This document shows positions 52,547 through 61,566 of a stretch of DNA of 64,000 bases, one piece after another. Every line of letters starts with the position of its first letter. Within the stretch, counting starts at the first letter, position 1. Location: contig JAFRLW010000028.1 of assembly GCA_017431035.1 (NCBI GenBank), positions 135,823 through 199,822 of the forward strand. The letters are read 5' to 3'. A program made the translations under genes and the position numbers. Under the pieces are notes generated by a model. The model was not told the origin of the DNA. It did no database searches and saw only the letters and a list, made by a program, of their open reading frames with translations. The DNA comes from Clostridia bacterium. GTDB taxonomy: Bacteria > Bacillota > Clostridia > Oscillospirales > Acutalibacteraceae.

Positions 52547-54406
52547 ATGCTGCTTATTAGTGTTACAAAAAACGACAACAAGGTGGTCGTCACAACCGAG
52601 GGAACTATTGATACGGAAACAGCGCCAAAGCTCAGCGAGGCTCTGCTTGACCTTGATTACAGTGACCTTGATTTGACCATTGATTTTGACAAAACGGATT
52701 ATATAACATCCGCCGGACTTCGAGTTTTACTCGTTGCCCGAAAGAAACTTTCGGAAAACACCATGCATATTATCAATGTGAGCGAACTTATCGCAGATGT
52801 TTTTCAGGTTACGGGATTTTCTAACATTTTATCCTACACACTTAAAGAGAAAAGTGAGGTCGACTGTCATCTCAGTTTCAAAGAACTTTTGAAAAAACGT
52901 GCAGACGACACCCTTGCCTTTGTCTTTGCCGGTCGCAGTTACACCTGGAAAGATATTGACCGTCTGTCGCAGATAGTTGCCGACGATTTGGCTAAAGCCG
53001 GTGTTAAAAAAGGTTCCCACGTCGGAATATGCTCACCGAACTCTATTAACTGGATCATAACCTTTTTTGCGGTGCAAAAACTCGGCGCTATTGCGCTGCT
53101 TGTAAACTACGGTCTTAAGCCCGACGAAATTGCTTCCCTTGCGCAAATCGGCGATATTACACATCTTTGCTACGGCGCTATACCGGGAATCACCGATTTC
53201 GGTATTTTCTCCGCCGCTTTGCTTGGCGGCAGATCTGCTATAACATATATGTATGATATCGGTATGGGTGTGGATTTTACAAAGCGACTTTCTGAGTATG
53301 ACTCTATTTCGGATAAATACAGTGAAACATTCCATTTCGACGATCCGAGCGTTGTTATTTTCACCTCCGGCTCAACGGGAAAACCGAAGGCGGTTCTTTC
53401 CTCTTCTTTCAATCTTCTTAATTCCGTTAAGGCCATAAGCGCAGAGTGCGATTTTACAAACGAAGACAAATCCTGCGCATTTTTGCCCTTTTTCCATGTG
53501 TTCGGCTTTGCTTCCTGCATCGGAATAGGACTTTTGTACGGTTGCGTTTCTTATATTCCCGTAGACAACAAGCCTGCAACTATGATTGATATAATAGAAA
53601 AAGAGCGCTGCACTATTTTCAACACCGTTCCTACTATGCTCCTTGCTATGATTCAGCAGCCGACTTTTACTCCCGAAGCCCTGTCTTCCTTGCGTGTGTC
53701 GGCTCTTGGCGGCTCCGCAACAAGTGAATCACAAATGACCATGCTTCACTCTTTACTGCCGAATAACCATTTTTGTAATATATACGGTATGTCCGAAAAC
53801 GCCGTAATCACTATAACCCATTATGAAGACACCTTTGAACATATCACGCAAACGGTCGGCACAAATGCAAACGGCATTGAAATCGAGATCAGAAATCCTC
53901 AAAACGGAAAAAAGGTTCCGGACGGAGAATCGGGAGAAATATATATACGTTCAAGGGAAATGATTGTTTGCTATTACCACCTCCCCATTGAAAACCAACC
54001 GCTTGATGACGAAGGCTGGCTCGCCACGGGAGACCTCGGTATCATTTTGCCGGACGGCTATTTGAAACTTGTCGGTCGTGCAAAAGATTTGATTATCCGT
54101 GGCGGTGAGAATATTTCTCCGGGTGAGATAGCCGATGAAGTTGCAAAACTCCCCGGTGTTGCCGATGTTAAAGTTATCGGCGTTCCGCACGAAATGCTCG
54201 GCGAAGAGGTTGCCGCCGTAATTATGATGAAAGAAGGAGCAACCTTTGACGAAGACTTTGCAAGAAAAACCTTGTCGGCTAAACTCGCAAAGTATAAAGT
54301 TCCGGCTTATTTTGTTGTTGTGGATAAGTTCCCCCTGCTCGGCAGCGGAAAAGTAGACGCCATAACCCTTAAAAAAGACGTTTTGGCAAAACTTAATTTG
54401 AGGTGA
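52547..54406 (+). CDS. Fusion of STAS domain and AMP-forming acyl-CoA synthetase
   Basis: A 619-residue protein. Residues 1-100 are a STAS domain (VVTTEGTIDTETAPKLSEAL; DYITSAGLRVLLVARKK with the phosphorylatable Ser), ending at VTGFSNIL. Residues ~105-619 are an ANL-superfamily acyl-CoA synthetase: ATP loop IFTSGSTGKPKAV near 267, IYGMSE near 420, ATGDLG near 500, GRAKDLIIRGGENISPGE and the C-terminal LGSGKVDAITLKK with the adenylation Lys. It activates a fatty acid as acyl-AMP, then acyl-CoA or acyl-ACP. The fusion suggests that phosphorylation of, or partner binding by, STAS controls lipid activation. The acyltransferase 3 gene follows. Confidence 0.93.
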   Translation: MLLISVTKNDNKVVVTTEGTIDTETAPKLSEALLDLDYSDLDLTIDFDKTDYITSAGLRVLLVARKKLSENTMHIINVSELIADVFQVTGFSNILSYTLKEKSEVDCHLSFKELLKKRADDTLAFVFAGRSYTWKDIDRLSQIVADDLAKAGVKKGSHVGICSPNSINWIITFFAVQKLGAIALLVNYGLKPDEIASLAQIGDITHLCYGAIPGITDFGIFSAALLGGRSAITYMYDIGMGVDFTKRLSEYDSISDKYSETFHFDDPSVVIFTSGSTGKPKAVLSSSFNLLNSVKAISAECDFTNEDKSCAFLPFFHVFGFASCIGIGLLYGCVSYIPVDNKPATMIDIIEKERCTIFNTVPTMLLAMIQQPTFTPEALSSLRVSALGGSATSESQMTMLHSLLPNNHFCNIYGMSENAVITITHYEDTFEHITQTVGTNANGIEIEIRNPQNGKKVPDGESGEIYIRSREMIVCYYHLPIENQPLDDEGWLATGDLGIILPDGYLKLVGRAKDLIIRGGENISPGEIADEVAKLPGVADVKVIGVPHEMLGEEVAAVIMMKEGATFDEDFARKTLSAKLAKYKVPAYFVVVDKFPLLGSGKVDAITLKKDVLAKLNLR

Positions 54407-54411
54407 AAAGT

Positions 54412-55548
54412 ATGTCTGAAAATATTAAAAACCCGCTTATAAAAAAAGATCGTGATTTTGCCCATGATATTGCCAAGGCAATAGGCATTTTACTTGTTAT
54501 GCAGGTACATATATTTGACTATCCAGAGTGGTACCTGATTGTTATGGCAATTACAGGCGTTTGGCTTATGCCCTTTTACTTTACCCTTTCGGGCTATTAT
54601 TACCAGCCCGGTAAACGTACACCGTGGCAGTCTATCAAACGCCGCACCTTGCAACTTGTAAAACCTTACTTCATTTATTCTATCACAATATGGATTATGA
54701 CAACGGCTTATAACCTAATCACCTCGACTATGACCCTTAAAGAATGCGCTAAACAGTACCTCGCATTTTTATTAAGCCGCCATTCAACCGCAGATGTTCA
54801 GACTATGGGCGCTGTTACAAAAGGTATTCCGTTTACAACTGTTGTAGGAACGTTTTGGTTTATAGTTATAATGTTCTTTGCAGATATCCTTTTCTTCCTT
54901 ATTGCCGACTGGACTCTTGTCTCGATGAAACGCTTTTTCTCTGTAACATCAGGTCTTGTCTTTATTTCCTTTTTCCTTAATCTCTTTGTTGACAGTATGG
55001 GAGAAGGACTTCCCCTCAATATTCAAAACGTGCCTATGGCAACGGCGCTTATACTTATAGGCGCAATGTTCGGCAAACACAAAGTACTGTCAAAAGATTT
55101 CACCTCTAAAAAATGGATGGTTATCAACTCTCTTGTGACACTTGCTTTGATTATGTTAATTCAATTTAAGTTTGGCGGCGCAGGCGCATTTGCCGCAGGT
55201 ATATTTATGTACAACGGAGCGCTGGATGTTTTCCCCTGCGTACTTTACGGAATAATGGCACCCTTTATGGTAGTATGCCTAAGCCGTCTTCTTGAAAAAA
55301 TACCGCTTCTTAATAAAGCGCTTATTTGGATCGGCTTCCGCTCACTTCCGATTTTGCTAGTACATATAGTGATTTCAACCTTTATTGCAAGGCTTACCGG
55401 CATAGAGCCGAGAGCGCTCGGACAGTACGGAGTAAAAATCGGAGAAAGTGCGCTTAACTTTGCACTTACCCTTGCAGTTATTGTTATATACCGCATCGTT
55501 TGGGAGTTTATCTTAAAAAAGATTTATAAGAATAAACTGTCCGTGTAG
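54412..55548 (+). CDS. Acyltransferase 3-family membrane protein
   Basis: A 378-residue integral membrane protein with about 10 segments. Acyltransferase-3 features: DFAHDIAKAIGILLVMQVHI at the start (the H-bearing helix), WLMPFYFTLSGYYYQPGK, and later LPILLVHIVISTF. These enzymes move acetyl or longer acyl groups from CoA to sugars or lipids at the cell surface. The start at 54412 follows GAGGTG; a GTG at 54403 would overlap the STAS-ligase gene. Probably uses acyl donors made by the preceding ligase. Confidence 0.9.
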   Translation: MSENIKNPLIKKDRDFAHDIAKAIGILLVMQVHIFDYPEWYLIVMAITGVWLMPFYFTLSGYYYQPGKRTPWQSIKRRTLQLVKPYFIYSITIWIMTTAYNLITSTMTLKECAKQYLAFLLSRHSTADVQTMGAVTKGIPFTTVVGTFWFIVIMFFADILFFLIADWTLVSMKRFFSVTSGLVFISFFLNLFVDSMGEGLPLNIQNVPMATALILIGAMFGKHKVLSKDFTSKKWMVINSLVTLALIMLIQFKFGGAGAFAAGIFMYNGALDVFPCVLYGIMAPFMVVCLSRLLEKIPLLNKALIWIGFRSLPILLVHIVISTFIARLTGIEPRALGQYGVKIGESALNFALTLAVIVIYRIVWEFILKKIYKNKLSV

Positions 55549-55568
55549 ACTAATTGTTTTACAATATA

Positions 55569-55607
55569 AAACACCCCTCTTGAATTTGCATTCAAGAGGG
55601 GTGTTTC
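55569..55607. terminator. Bidirectional terminator between convergent operons
   Basis: A perfect 17-bp stem: AAACACCCCTCTTGAAT (55569-55585) and its complement at 55590-55606 with a TTGC loop. It separates the STAS operon (+) from the membrane-protein pair (-). Confidence 0.9.
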
Positions 55608-55616
55608 CGTATGTTT

Positions 55617-56399
55617 TTAACTCGCATTAACTTTGTTTTTCAAAAAACGTTTTTCGAGCGCTTCTATTGCAACAAAAATGCCAAATGTGAAGTGAATTAC
55701 AATAAGCACAAGTACGCCAAGAGCTATAATATATGAAATACCACCTGTTCCGCCGGATATATTCCAAATAAACATAAGCGCCGGATTGTTGCTGTGGTTC
55801 ATTAAGAATATAAAGTTCACATCAAACGCCTTGTCTATAAAATAAATCGGTATTGCCAAAGCGCCTATTGCAAAAAAGGTTGACCACACGCCTTTATAAC
55901 AAATACGTATTTCACCGGCTGAATATCTCGCAATTATGTATGCTACAATTAGAGCGTGCGGTATAAAATGGTGTATCGTATAAAAGCTGAGCGGAGGATA
56001 TTTGGTGGCATTAAGAAATATTAACGCCATAAAGGCTGAAGGCAGGAAAGCATAGCATAAAGGCGATTTGAAAAAGCGGTTATCGGGCCATAACGCATCT
56101 ATCAAAATCGTGTATACCGCAAAACTGCAAATATGTAAAGGCAAATGGGTTGAAACGGTATCGCCCGTCAACCCTACAAAACACTGTTTCGCTATTTCAA
56201 ACAAAATAAGAAAAAGGGCAAGGCTTTTTCTAAGGTTGTTGCGCTGCTCACTTTTAAGTTTAATATAAAAACGAGTTAAAAGCACTATACCTATAAGCAG
56301 AACAGCCAGCCAAACAAGGTGCGGCAGCGAAAAACAGGAAAACCCCTTTGCACTTGCGGCGATATAATATTTTTTATGTAACCAAAAAAAGTTTGTCAT
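55617..56399 (-). CDS. YwaF-family membrane protein (TIGR02206-type)
   Basis: A 260-residue protein with seven predicted membrane segments. Typical features: HLVWLAVLLIGIVLLTRFY near residue 27, LFEIAKQCFVGLTGDTVSTHLPLHICSFAVY near 90 and YTIHHFIPHALIVAYII near 140. YwaF/TMEM164-like proteins occur widely in Bacillota; some relatives are acyltransferases. Overlaps the upstream gene by four bases, so both are made together. Confidence 0.85.
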   Translation of the reverse strand: MTNFFWLHKKYYIAASAKGFSCFSLPHLVWLAVLLIGIVLLTRFYIKLKSEQRNNLRKSLALFLILFEIAKQCFVGLTGDTVSTHLPLHICSFAVYTILIDALWPDNRFFKSPLCYAFLPSAFMALIFLNATKYPPLSFYTIHHFIPHALIVAYIIARYSAGEIRICYKGVWSTFFAIGALAIPIYFIDKAFDVNFIFLMNHSNNPALMFIWNISGGTGGISYIIALGVLVLIVIHFTFGIFVAIEALEKRFLKNKVNAS

Positions 56400-57301
56400 C
56401 CCTCTCGGTTCCTTTCCTCAAAGACGTCTAAAGCCCCTTTCACATAAGCATTTGTGATTTTTTCAAGGGGTATGTCATACTGACTAGACATAACCGTAAA
56501 AATATCAATCGGTATGATTATTTCACCATCTTTATATTTTTCACCAATATATCTGCCAAGCCCAAATGCCTCAACAAGCAACTGCACAGGCTCAAGGTCT
56601 TTACTCCACATTTTTTTGATACGTTCCCAACTTTTTTTCGCCAGTTTATTATGTATAATAAACAGTATTATCGAAACTAAAAAGCCGAGTATCAGCATCA
56701 TAATAGCGGATATCCAAACAGGCCAGAAGGCTTTAGTCATATAAAAATCAGGCCAACCGCCGTTTTTTTCTCCGATTATTACGGCATTAAAAAAATATAC
56801 CGCCATATAAACCCAATAAGGTATTAGTGTCAAAAACAACTCCAGGCGTTTGAAATTGATACCTGTTTCAACACTTTGAAAGAGGATTATTGTGAGTGCG
56901 GGAGTAACTATATGTAGCCAAAAATTGTTGCGCTGTACCGCAAAAACTCCCTGCGTGGGAAGTATAATCGTCAACGCAGAAATCATTGTAATGGCAAGAC
57001 AGTTTGCGGCAGCGTACTGAAACAACACTATCCAGCGGGGTAGAACAAACCTCTTTTTCCTGATGCCCTCAACGGCGTACGGTATCATAAACGCCGCCGA
57101 TGTAGCCGATATAATATTCGCCCATACCGTAAAATATTTCAACGGGTGCTCATAATGCCCCTTGTATTCTTCCGCCATCATAAATATTGATGAGAGTGCG
57201 AAAACAAAAATCAGTACCCCTGCCACAAGAGCAACAATACTGCGTGTTTCCTCAAGCGCAATCAAGTATTTCTTTTTTGGCTTTACTGTGTTCCTTAACA
57301 T
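56396..57301 (-). CDS. Integral membrane protein of unknown function (301 aa)
   Basis: Six or seven hydrophobic segments followed by a soluble C-terminal ~75 residues (IKKMWSKDLEPVQLL...IPIDIFTVMSSQYDIPLEKITNAYVKGAL). The membrane part resembles Pr6Pr/FAR-17a-like proteins of Gram-positives. Function unknown. Translationally coupled to the YwaF-type gene, so the pair may form one complex. Confidence 0.7.
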   Translation of the reverse strand: MLRNTVKPKKKYLIALEETRSIVALVAGVLIFVFALSSIFMMAEEYKGHYEHPLKYFTVWANIISATSAAFMIPYAVEGIRKKRFVLPRWIVLFQYAAANCLAITMISALTIILPTQGVFAVQRNNFWLHIVTPALTIILFQSVETGINFKRLELFLTLIPYWVYMAVYFFNAVIIGEKNGGWPDFYMTKAFWPVWISAIMMLILGFLVSIILFIIHNKLAKKSWERIKKMWSKDLEPVQLLVEAFGLGRYIGEKYKDGEIIIPIDIFTVMSSQYDIPLEKITNAYVKGALDVFEERNREG

Positions 57302-57440
57302 CAGTTTTCTCCTTATGATTTTCTATCATTAAAAGCAATGATATTATAGCATAACCGGTCAATAAATAAAAGTCTTTCGTATCATTTAATTAACTGCCGC
57401 CGTTTACCCGAAACTAGACATAACGTTTGAAAAAAAATAG

Positions 57441-57472
57441 TAAAAAGTGCTTTCGCAAATGCGAAAGCACTT
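57441..57472 (-). terminator. Terminator of the MBL-rubredoxin gene
   Basis: A perfect 12-bp stem AAGTGCTTTCGC (57445-57456)/GCGAAAGCACTT (57461-57472), loop AAAT, with a T-run on the minus strand. Confidence 0.9.
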
Positions 57473-57475
57473 CTT

Positions 57476-58417
57476 TTATGCTCTGTTAAACTTGGCTTTA
57501 GGTTGTTTGCAACGGGGACAAACAAAGTCATCGGGCAAATCGCTAAAGGCTACGCCGTCGTGCTCGGCGGGATCGTAAACATATCCGCATACCGAACAAA
57601 CATATTTGCCGCTTGACTCGTTATCGGAAAAATCGTATTCCTCAAATACGGTTTCCACCGGATTATCAAGATCCATAACCCTTTTGGCCTCAAGGTTTTC
57701 ATATCCCTGCGGCGTATGGGTGCCGCAATATACGGTCGGGTGATTTCTGATAAACTCACGTACACGGTCAAGTGTTTCTCTCGCCGCAGCTTTATCCTCA
57801 AAAACAACCGACAACTTGTTTTCGTATAAAGCCTCGTCAACGTAGGTTATATCACCGTGAAGCATATAGAAAAGTCCGCCGTCTTCAACTATAACAATAC
57901 TGTTGCCGTTTGTGTGTCCTTTTGCTTTTATAAAGGTTACTTTTTCGGTTATTTTTTGGCTCTCTGGGAAATTATAGTATGCACCGTCAGTAAAATGTAC
58001 CGGTACTATATTATCAATTCCCGCAAGTTCGTCGGCGGTGATTTCGTCGGCATTAACGTATATTTTTGCATTCGGGAAAGAACGCAATTCGCCCGAGTGG
58101 TCGGCGTGTTTGTGAGTGAGCAAAATCTTTGTCACACTATCGGGAGTGTAACCGAGTTTTGAAAGCGCCTCCATATAACTGCAAATATCACGGCCGGTGT
58201 AAGCGGGACTTGTTTCATCGGGCTTTTCCTCCGGTGTGCCGGCAGGCAGTCCCGTGTCGACAAGTATAACCTCGTCGCCCGTATCTATAAGATAGTTTTG
58301 CAAACTGCCTCTGTAACGTATATTCGGGTCAAACTTTTCAGCGCCCTCTTCTCCGCCAAAGGCGAAAGGCTGACCGTAAAAGCCGTTTTCTCTGAACTTT
58401 ACTGCTTTTATATCCAT
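57476..58417 (-). CDS. Metallo-beta-lactamase-fold hydrolase fused to a rubredoxin domain
   Basis: A 313-residue protein. Residues 1-260 are an MBL-fold hydrolase of the AHL-lactonase/glyoxalase group: [18 protein letters not shown], metal motif [11 protein letters not shown] near residue 104, [11 protein letters not shown] near 163 and LHGDITY near 180. Residues ~265-313 form a rubredoxin-type iron site: [10 protein letters not shown] and CPRCK. Rubredoxin domains pass electrons, so this may be an oxygen or NO detoxification protein lacking flavodoxin, though the core looks more lactonase-like than diiron. Single gene with own terminator. Cytoplasmic. Confidence 0.9.
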   Translation of the reverse strand: MDIKAVKFRENGFYGQPFAFGGEEGAEKFDPNIRYRGSLQNYLIDTGDEVILVDTGLPAGTPEEKPDETSPAYTGRDICSYMEALSKLGYTPDSVTKILLTHKHADHSGELRSFPNAKIYVNADEITADELAGIDNIVPVHFTDGAYYNFPESQKITEKVTFIKAKGHTNGNSIVIVEDGGLFYMLHGDITYVDEALYENKLSVVFEDKAAARETLDRVREFIRNHPTVYCGTHTPQGYENLEAKRVMDLDNPVETVFEEYDFSDNESSGKYVCSVCGYVYDPAEHDGVAFSDLPDDFVCPRCKQPKAKFNRA

Positions 58418-58529
58418 TGTTTCCCTCCGTTTTGTTTTTTTACTTCTATATTATACAAAAAAACTATCGTTTTATCAATATATATTTGAACTCGCCTGTT
58501 ATGCATTTTTGCATTTTTATTGATAAACT

Positions 58530-58557
58530 AAAAAACGGAGCAGGAAAACCTGCTCCG
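58530..58557 (-). terminator. Terminator of the MATE gene
   Basis: A 9-bp stem CGGAGCAGG (58536-58544)/CCTGCTCCG (58549-58557), loop AAAA, T-run on the minus strand. Confidence 0.88.
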
Positions 58558-58572
58558 GTACATAGGATCAAA

Positions 58573-59895
58573 TCATTCAACTCTCAGGATGTTGTACTTG
58601 TTTTTCTTGAGGAAATACCCGTAGGCGACGGCGGAAACGACGCTGTCAAAGGCGTTACCGATACCGAACATCAAAGCGATGCCGAGGAGGGTCGGCGTCC
58701 ATACGCCGGTCAGATACAGAATGAAGAACGTTCCGTAATAGACCGTGTTGGTGACGACCGATTCGAACAGCATATAGTTGGTTTTACCTCTGCCGTAAAA
58801 GGTGCAGTCAAACACATTCTGAAAGGCGTAAAGGACGTAAAAACCGAACAGGACCATCACCAGTTCAAATAGCTTGTCCACGTCAGAATAGCCGAGAACG
58901 TACTGCATAAACGGCTTGTAGGTCGGGATCAGCACCGCCCACAGAACGCAGACGATCGCGGTAATTGAAAAATATCCGAGGGAATTGTGCTCGACCGCTT
59001 TTTCGTCGGTGGCGGTCTCCTGCTTGATCAATTCGCCCAACTGGATCACCGGCAGGAGCATCCAGCCCCAGATGAAATTGTTGGCGACCCAGTAAGTCCC
59101 TTGCTCGCCCACCATATTGACCATGCGCGACACCATCAGCATATAGGCGATATTGCGCACGAAGGATTCCAGTCCCGAGATGCCGCCGATCTTCGCAAAG
59201 TCTTTTGCCCACGCAAACGAGAGCTTTCCGCGGCTGAAAATGCGGCAGCCCTGTTTTGCAAGAATGACAACGGCGGTGACAAACAGCAAAGCGTTCACGA
59301 TGATGTTGGAAACGCCGATGCCGTTCACGCCGAGGTTCAGCGAAACGGGCAGGGTGGAAACGAGGAAGGTATCCGAAATAACGCAAAGAACGAGTTTCAC
59401 GCCGGTCAGTATGTAGACGAAACGGTCTTTGCCGAGGGTGACGAGCGCAACGGAAACGAAGCTGAACAGGATCCCGAAGATATTGGCGACCGCTTCAATG
59501 CGGATATAGGCTGCGGATTCCTTGATGATGTCAGGCGACGCCGCCATAGCCGAAAGCAGTGGCTCTGCGAATATCAGGATCACCGCCGACAGCGCCGAAT
59601 AGACGCCGAGCGAGATCAGAAGTCCGGTCTTTATGCGGTTGGTGAATTCCTTTTTGTCGGAAACGACTTTTCCAATAAAGAAGAACAGGGGCAGGATGAT
59701 CGCCTCGTTCACGATCTCATAGATCAGATTGACCCAGCTGAGCTGACCCGCGATGGAATAAGACCATTCGCCGGGAAGCTGACCGATAAAAAAGGTGCGA
59801 AGCGTCGTATAGATCGCCGGGCAGAGCCCCAAAACGAGCAGCGCCAAGTATAAACGCCGATTGATGTGGCGTAATGATTTGATTATTCTTTTCAT
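58573..59895 (-). CDS. MATE-family efflux transporter
   Basis: A 440-residue membrane protein with 12 predicted segments and MATE-like features: NEAIILPLFFFIGKVV near residue 60, IRIEAVANIFGILFSFVSVALVTLGK near 150, and GVNGIGVSNIIVNALLF in the middle. Expected to export drugs or metabolites using Na+ or H+. The ATG at 59895 follows AGGA at proper spacing; upstream frames would give an unlikely Phe-rich extension. Base composition and codon use (frequent C/G at third positions) differ visibly from neighbours and resemble the sucrose locus, suggesting transfer or a different expression class. Confidence 0.85.
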   Translation of the reverse strand: MKRIIKSLRHINRRLYLALLVLGLCPAIYTTLRTFFIGQLPGEWSYSIAGQLSWVNLIYEIVNEAIILPLFFFIGKVVSDKKEFTNRIKTGLLISLGVYSALSAVILIFAEPLLSAMAASPDIIKESAAYIRIEAVANIFGILFSFVSVALVTLGKDRFVYILTGVKLVLCVISDTFLVSTLPVSLNLGVNGIGVSNIIVNALLFVTAVVILAKQGCRIFSRGKLSFAWAKDFAKIGGISGLESFVRNIAYMLMVSRMVNMVGEQGTYWVANNFIWGWMLLPVIQLGELIKQETATDEKAVEHNSLGYFSITAIVCVLWAVLIPTYKPFMQYVLGYSDVDKLFELVMVLFGFYVLYAFQNVFDCTFYGRGKTNYMLFESVVTNTVYYGTFFILYLTGVWTPTLLGIALMFGIGNAFDSVVSAVAYGYFLKKNKYNILRVE

Positions 59896-60096
59896 GTATG
59901 ACATCCTACAAATCAGTTTTGTAAATGATACCACAAAACGAATGAAAAAACAATAAAAATAAGAGTGGTCATAACTCGAATCCGTTATGACCACTATAAA
60001 TGGTTTGAATGTTCATAACGCAAGTTAAAAACGCGAGGTACAGACTATAAAAAACGAGAACCTCAATTACGCGAATTGCGTGTCAAGGCTCTCGAC

Positions 60097-60114
60097 TGGT
60101 TGCGGGGGCTGGAT
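60097..60114 (-). other. Probable attachment site: tRNA 3'-end segment
   Basis: On the minus strand it reads ATCCAGCCCCCGCAACCA, the 3' end of a tRNA (half T-arm, acceptor CCCCCGC, discriminator A, CCA). The acceptor end is the one found in initiator tRNA-Met of many bacteria. No tRNA body is attached, and the integrase gene starts its run 185 bases away. This fits the att core left at one end of an element that integrates in a tRNA gene; the intact tRNA should lie at the other end, outside the window. Confidence 0.65.
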
Positions 60115-60261
60115 AATTACACCCTCTAAGCCCTTTATTTAAGCCATTTTTCAAAATTTGCGTGCAACGAGTGTGCAACGGAGAGAACCTCAACGTTATT
60201 CAAAATAGTTATACCCGTTATACCCAAAACTTTTATCTTGTTTTGGGTATAACAAAAAATA

Positions 60262-60292
60262 AAAGTCGGGCACCCGATTATATAGGATGCCC
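60262..60292 (-). terminator. Terminator of the integrase gene
   Basis: On the minus strand GGGCATCC (60285-60292) pairs with GGGTGCCC (60268-60275; one G-U pair) across TATATAATC, followed by GACTTTTATTTTTT. Confidence 0.75.
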
Positions 60293-60299
60293 GTAATAT

Positions 60300-61493
60300 T
60301 TATGCCTCTAAGCGGACAGCTTGTGTCGGAGTGCCGTAAGAAAACCCGAGGTTTGCAAAGTAAGCATCCGCCTTCTCAATATTTTCCTGCTGATAACTTT
60401 CAAATGCATCACAATAGGTGTTGAGTGTAACTTGAATGTCCGCATGCCCAAGAAGTTTTTGTAAAACTTTCGGCTGCATACCTGCTTCAATACACCTTGT
60501 CGCAAAAGTGTGACGGAGTGAATGAAGGGATACTTTGCCTTTGATATCGGGGTCTAACACATCGTATTTTTCAATGGTACGCTGAAACTGCATATTAACC
60601 TGCGCGGTGTTTATCAATTTGCCTTTGTGAATAAAGATATAATCGTCCTTTTTGTGGGCACCGCAAAACTTGAGTATTTCCTTAATAAGCGGCATTACCG
60701 TCTGAGAAATAGGAATTATCCTTTTGCCTGCTTCGGTTTTAGGGTTCTGTGAAATAAACGCTTCGCCTTTAAGTCCACGAGCCATTGTTTTATCAATAGA
60801 GATTGTTCTGAAATTTAAGTTGATGTCTTTTACTTGTAAGGCATTAATTTCACCCATACGCATCCCTGTAAACATTGAAAGTAACATCTGCCAGGAATAC
60901 TCAACATCATTCTGTGTAATCGCCGTATAAAACCTTTGTTCTTCATCTGTGGTAAGTGCACGCACTTTTTCAAAGACTTTTTTAGACTTTGGCTTTTTCA
61001 CATCTTCCATTGGGTTTTTAATTATAATTCCACGCTTGATTGCCTCTTTCAAAGTTCTTTGAACCATAAGGTAAACCTTATTTATAATGCTTTGTGACAT
61101 ACCGGTTTCACACAAAAGAAAGTTTTTGATTTGCGTATAAGATAATTCTTGAATCGGGGTGTTTCGCATATCACTGTTTTTCTGAATTCTTTTTAGCGTT
61201 TCGATATGACGGTAGTAGGTGCCTTCTCTTATATAGTTCAGATTTAATTCGTCATCAAGCATCAGCCGGGCAAGCTCACATACTGTGATCTCATTCGGGG
61301 CAGTATAGCTTCCTGTAATTATACTGTTTTTAATTTCGGTTAATTTCTGGTTTACCTCTTTTGCGGTTTTAGCAGTCACGCTTCGGCGTATCGGTTTTCC
61401 GTCATCGCCGTAGCCGACAACAATCTGACCTCTAAAACCGTTTTTTGTCTTATAAACCGAACCTTCGCCATTGCCTTTTTTCTTTTTTGCCAT
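60300..61493 (-). CDS. int: Site-specific tyrosine integrase
   Basis: A 397-residue tyrosine recombinase of the Tn916/ICE type. N-terminal AP2-like arm-binding part (GEGSVYKTKNGFRGQI), a SAM-like core-binding domain (residues ~75-170), and the catalytic domain with the first Arg in MFTGMRMGEINALQ, then LHSLRHTFATRCIEAGMQPK (H-x-x-R), LLGHADIQVTLNTYCDAF with the nucleophile Tyr. The ATG at 61493 follows GGAGGAATT; the frame is open further upstream but that part overlaps a leader. It should move the element whose border is the att site at 60097. Confidence 0.95.
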   Translation of the reverse strand: MAKKKKGNGEGSVYKTKNGFRGQIVVGYGDDGKPIRRSVTAKTAKEVNQKLTEIKNSIITGSYTAPNEITVCELARLMLDDELNLNYIREGTYYRHIETLKRIQKNSDMRNTPIQELSYTQIKNFLLCETGMSQSIINKVYLMVQRTLKEAIKRGIIIKNPMEDVKKPKSKKVFEKVRALTTDEEQRFYTAITQNDVEYSWQMLLSMFTGMRMGEINALQVKDINLNFRTISIDKTMARGLKGEAFISQNPKTEAGKRIIPISQTVMPLIKEILKFCGAHKKDDYIFIHKGKLINTAQVNMQFQRTIEKYDVLDPDIKGKVSLHSLRHTFATRCIEAGMQPKVLQKLLGHADIQVTLNTYCDAFESYQQENIEKADAYFANLGFSYGTPTQAVRLEA

Positions 61494-61566
61494 TTTTAAT
61501 TCCTCCTTATTTTTGGCATTCGCACGGGCATTGTAGAACAATGCCCCAAAAAACTCAAAAGTGCGA

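Larger units (their letters stand above)
59996..60299. other. Junction of chromosome and integrative element
   Basis: About 300 bases without a gene. It holds the att-like tRNA 3'-end segment (60097-60114), two copies of GTGCAACG (60162-60169, 60173-60180), a 13-bp inverted repeat TTATACCCAAAAC/GTTTTGGGTATAA (60218-60252) and the integrase terminator (60262-60292). Repeats of this sort beside an integrase gene are candidates for recombinase arm sites. Confidence 0.6.

Noticed and set aside
58987..59853. 288-residue plus-strand frame opposite the MATE gene
   Set aside because: It is Asp/Gln/Arg-rich shadow coding from a GC-rich membrane-protein gene, with no known motif.
60218..60252. Terminator
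   Set aside because: The 13-bp inverted repeat has no T-run on either side; listed as part of the element junction.
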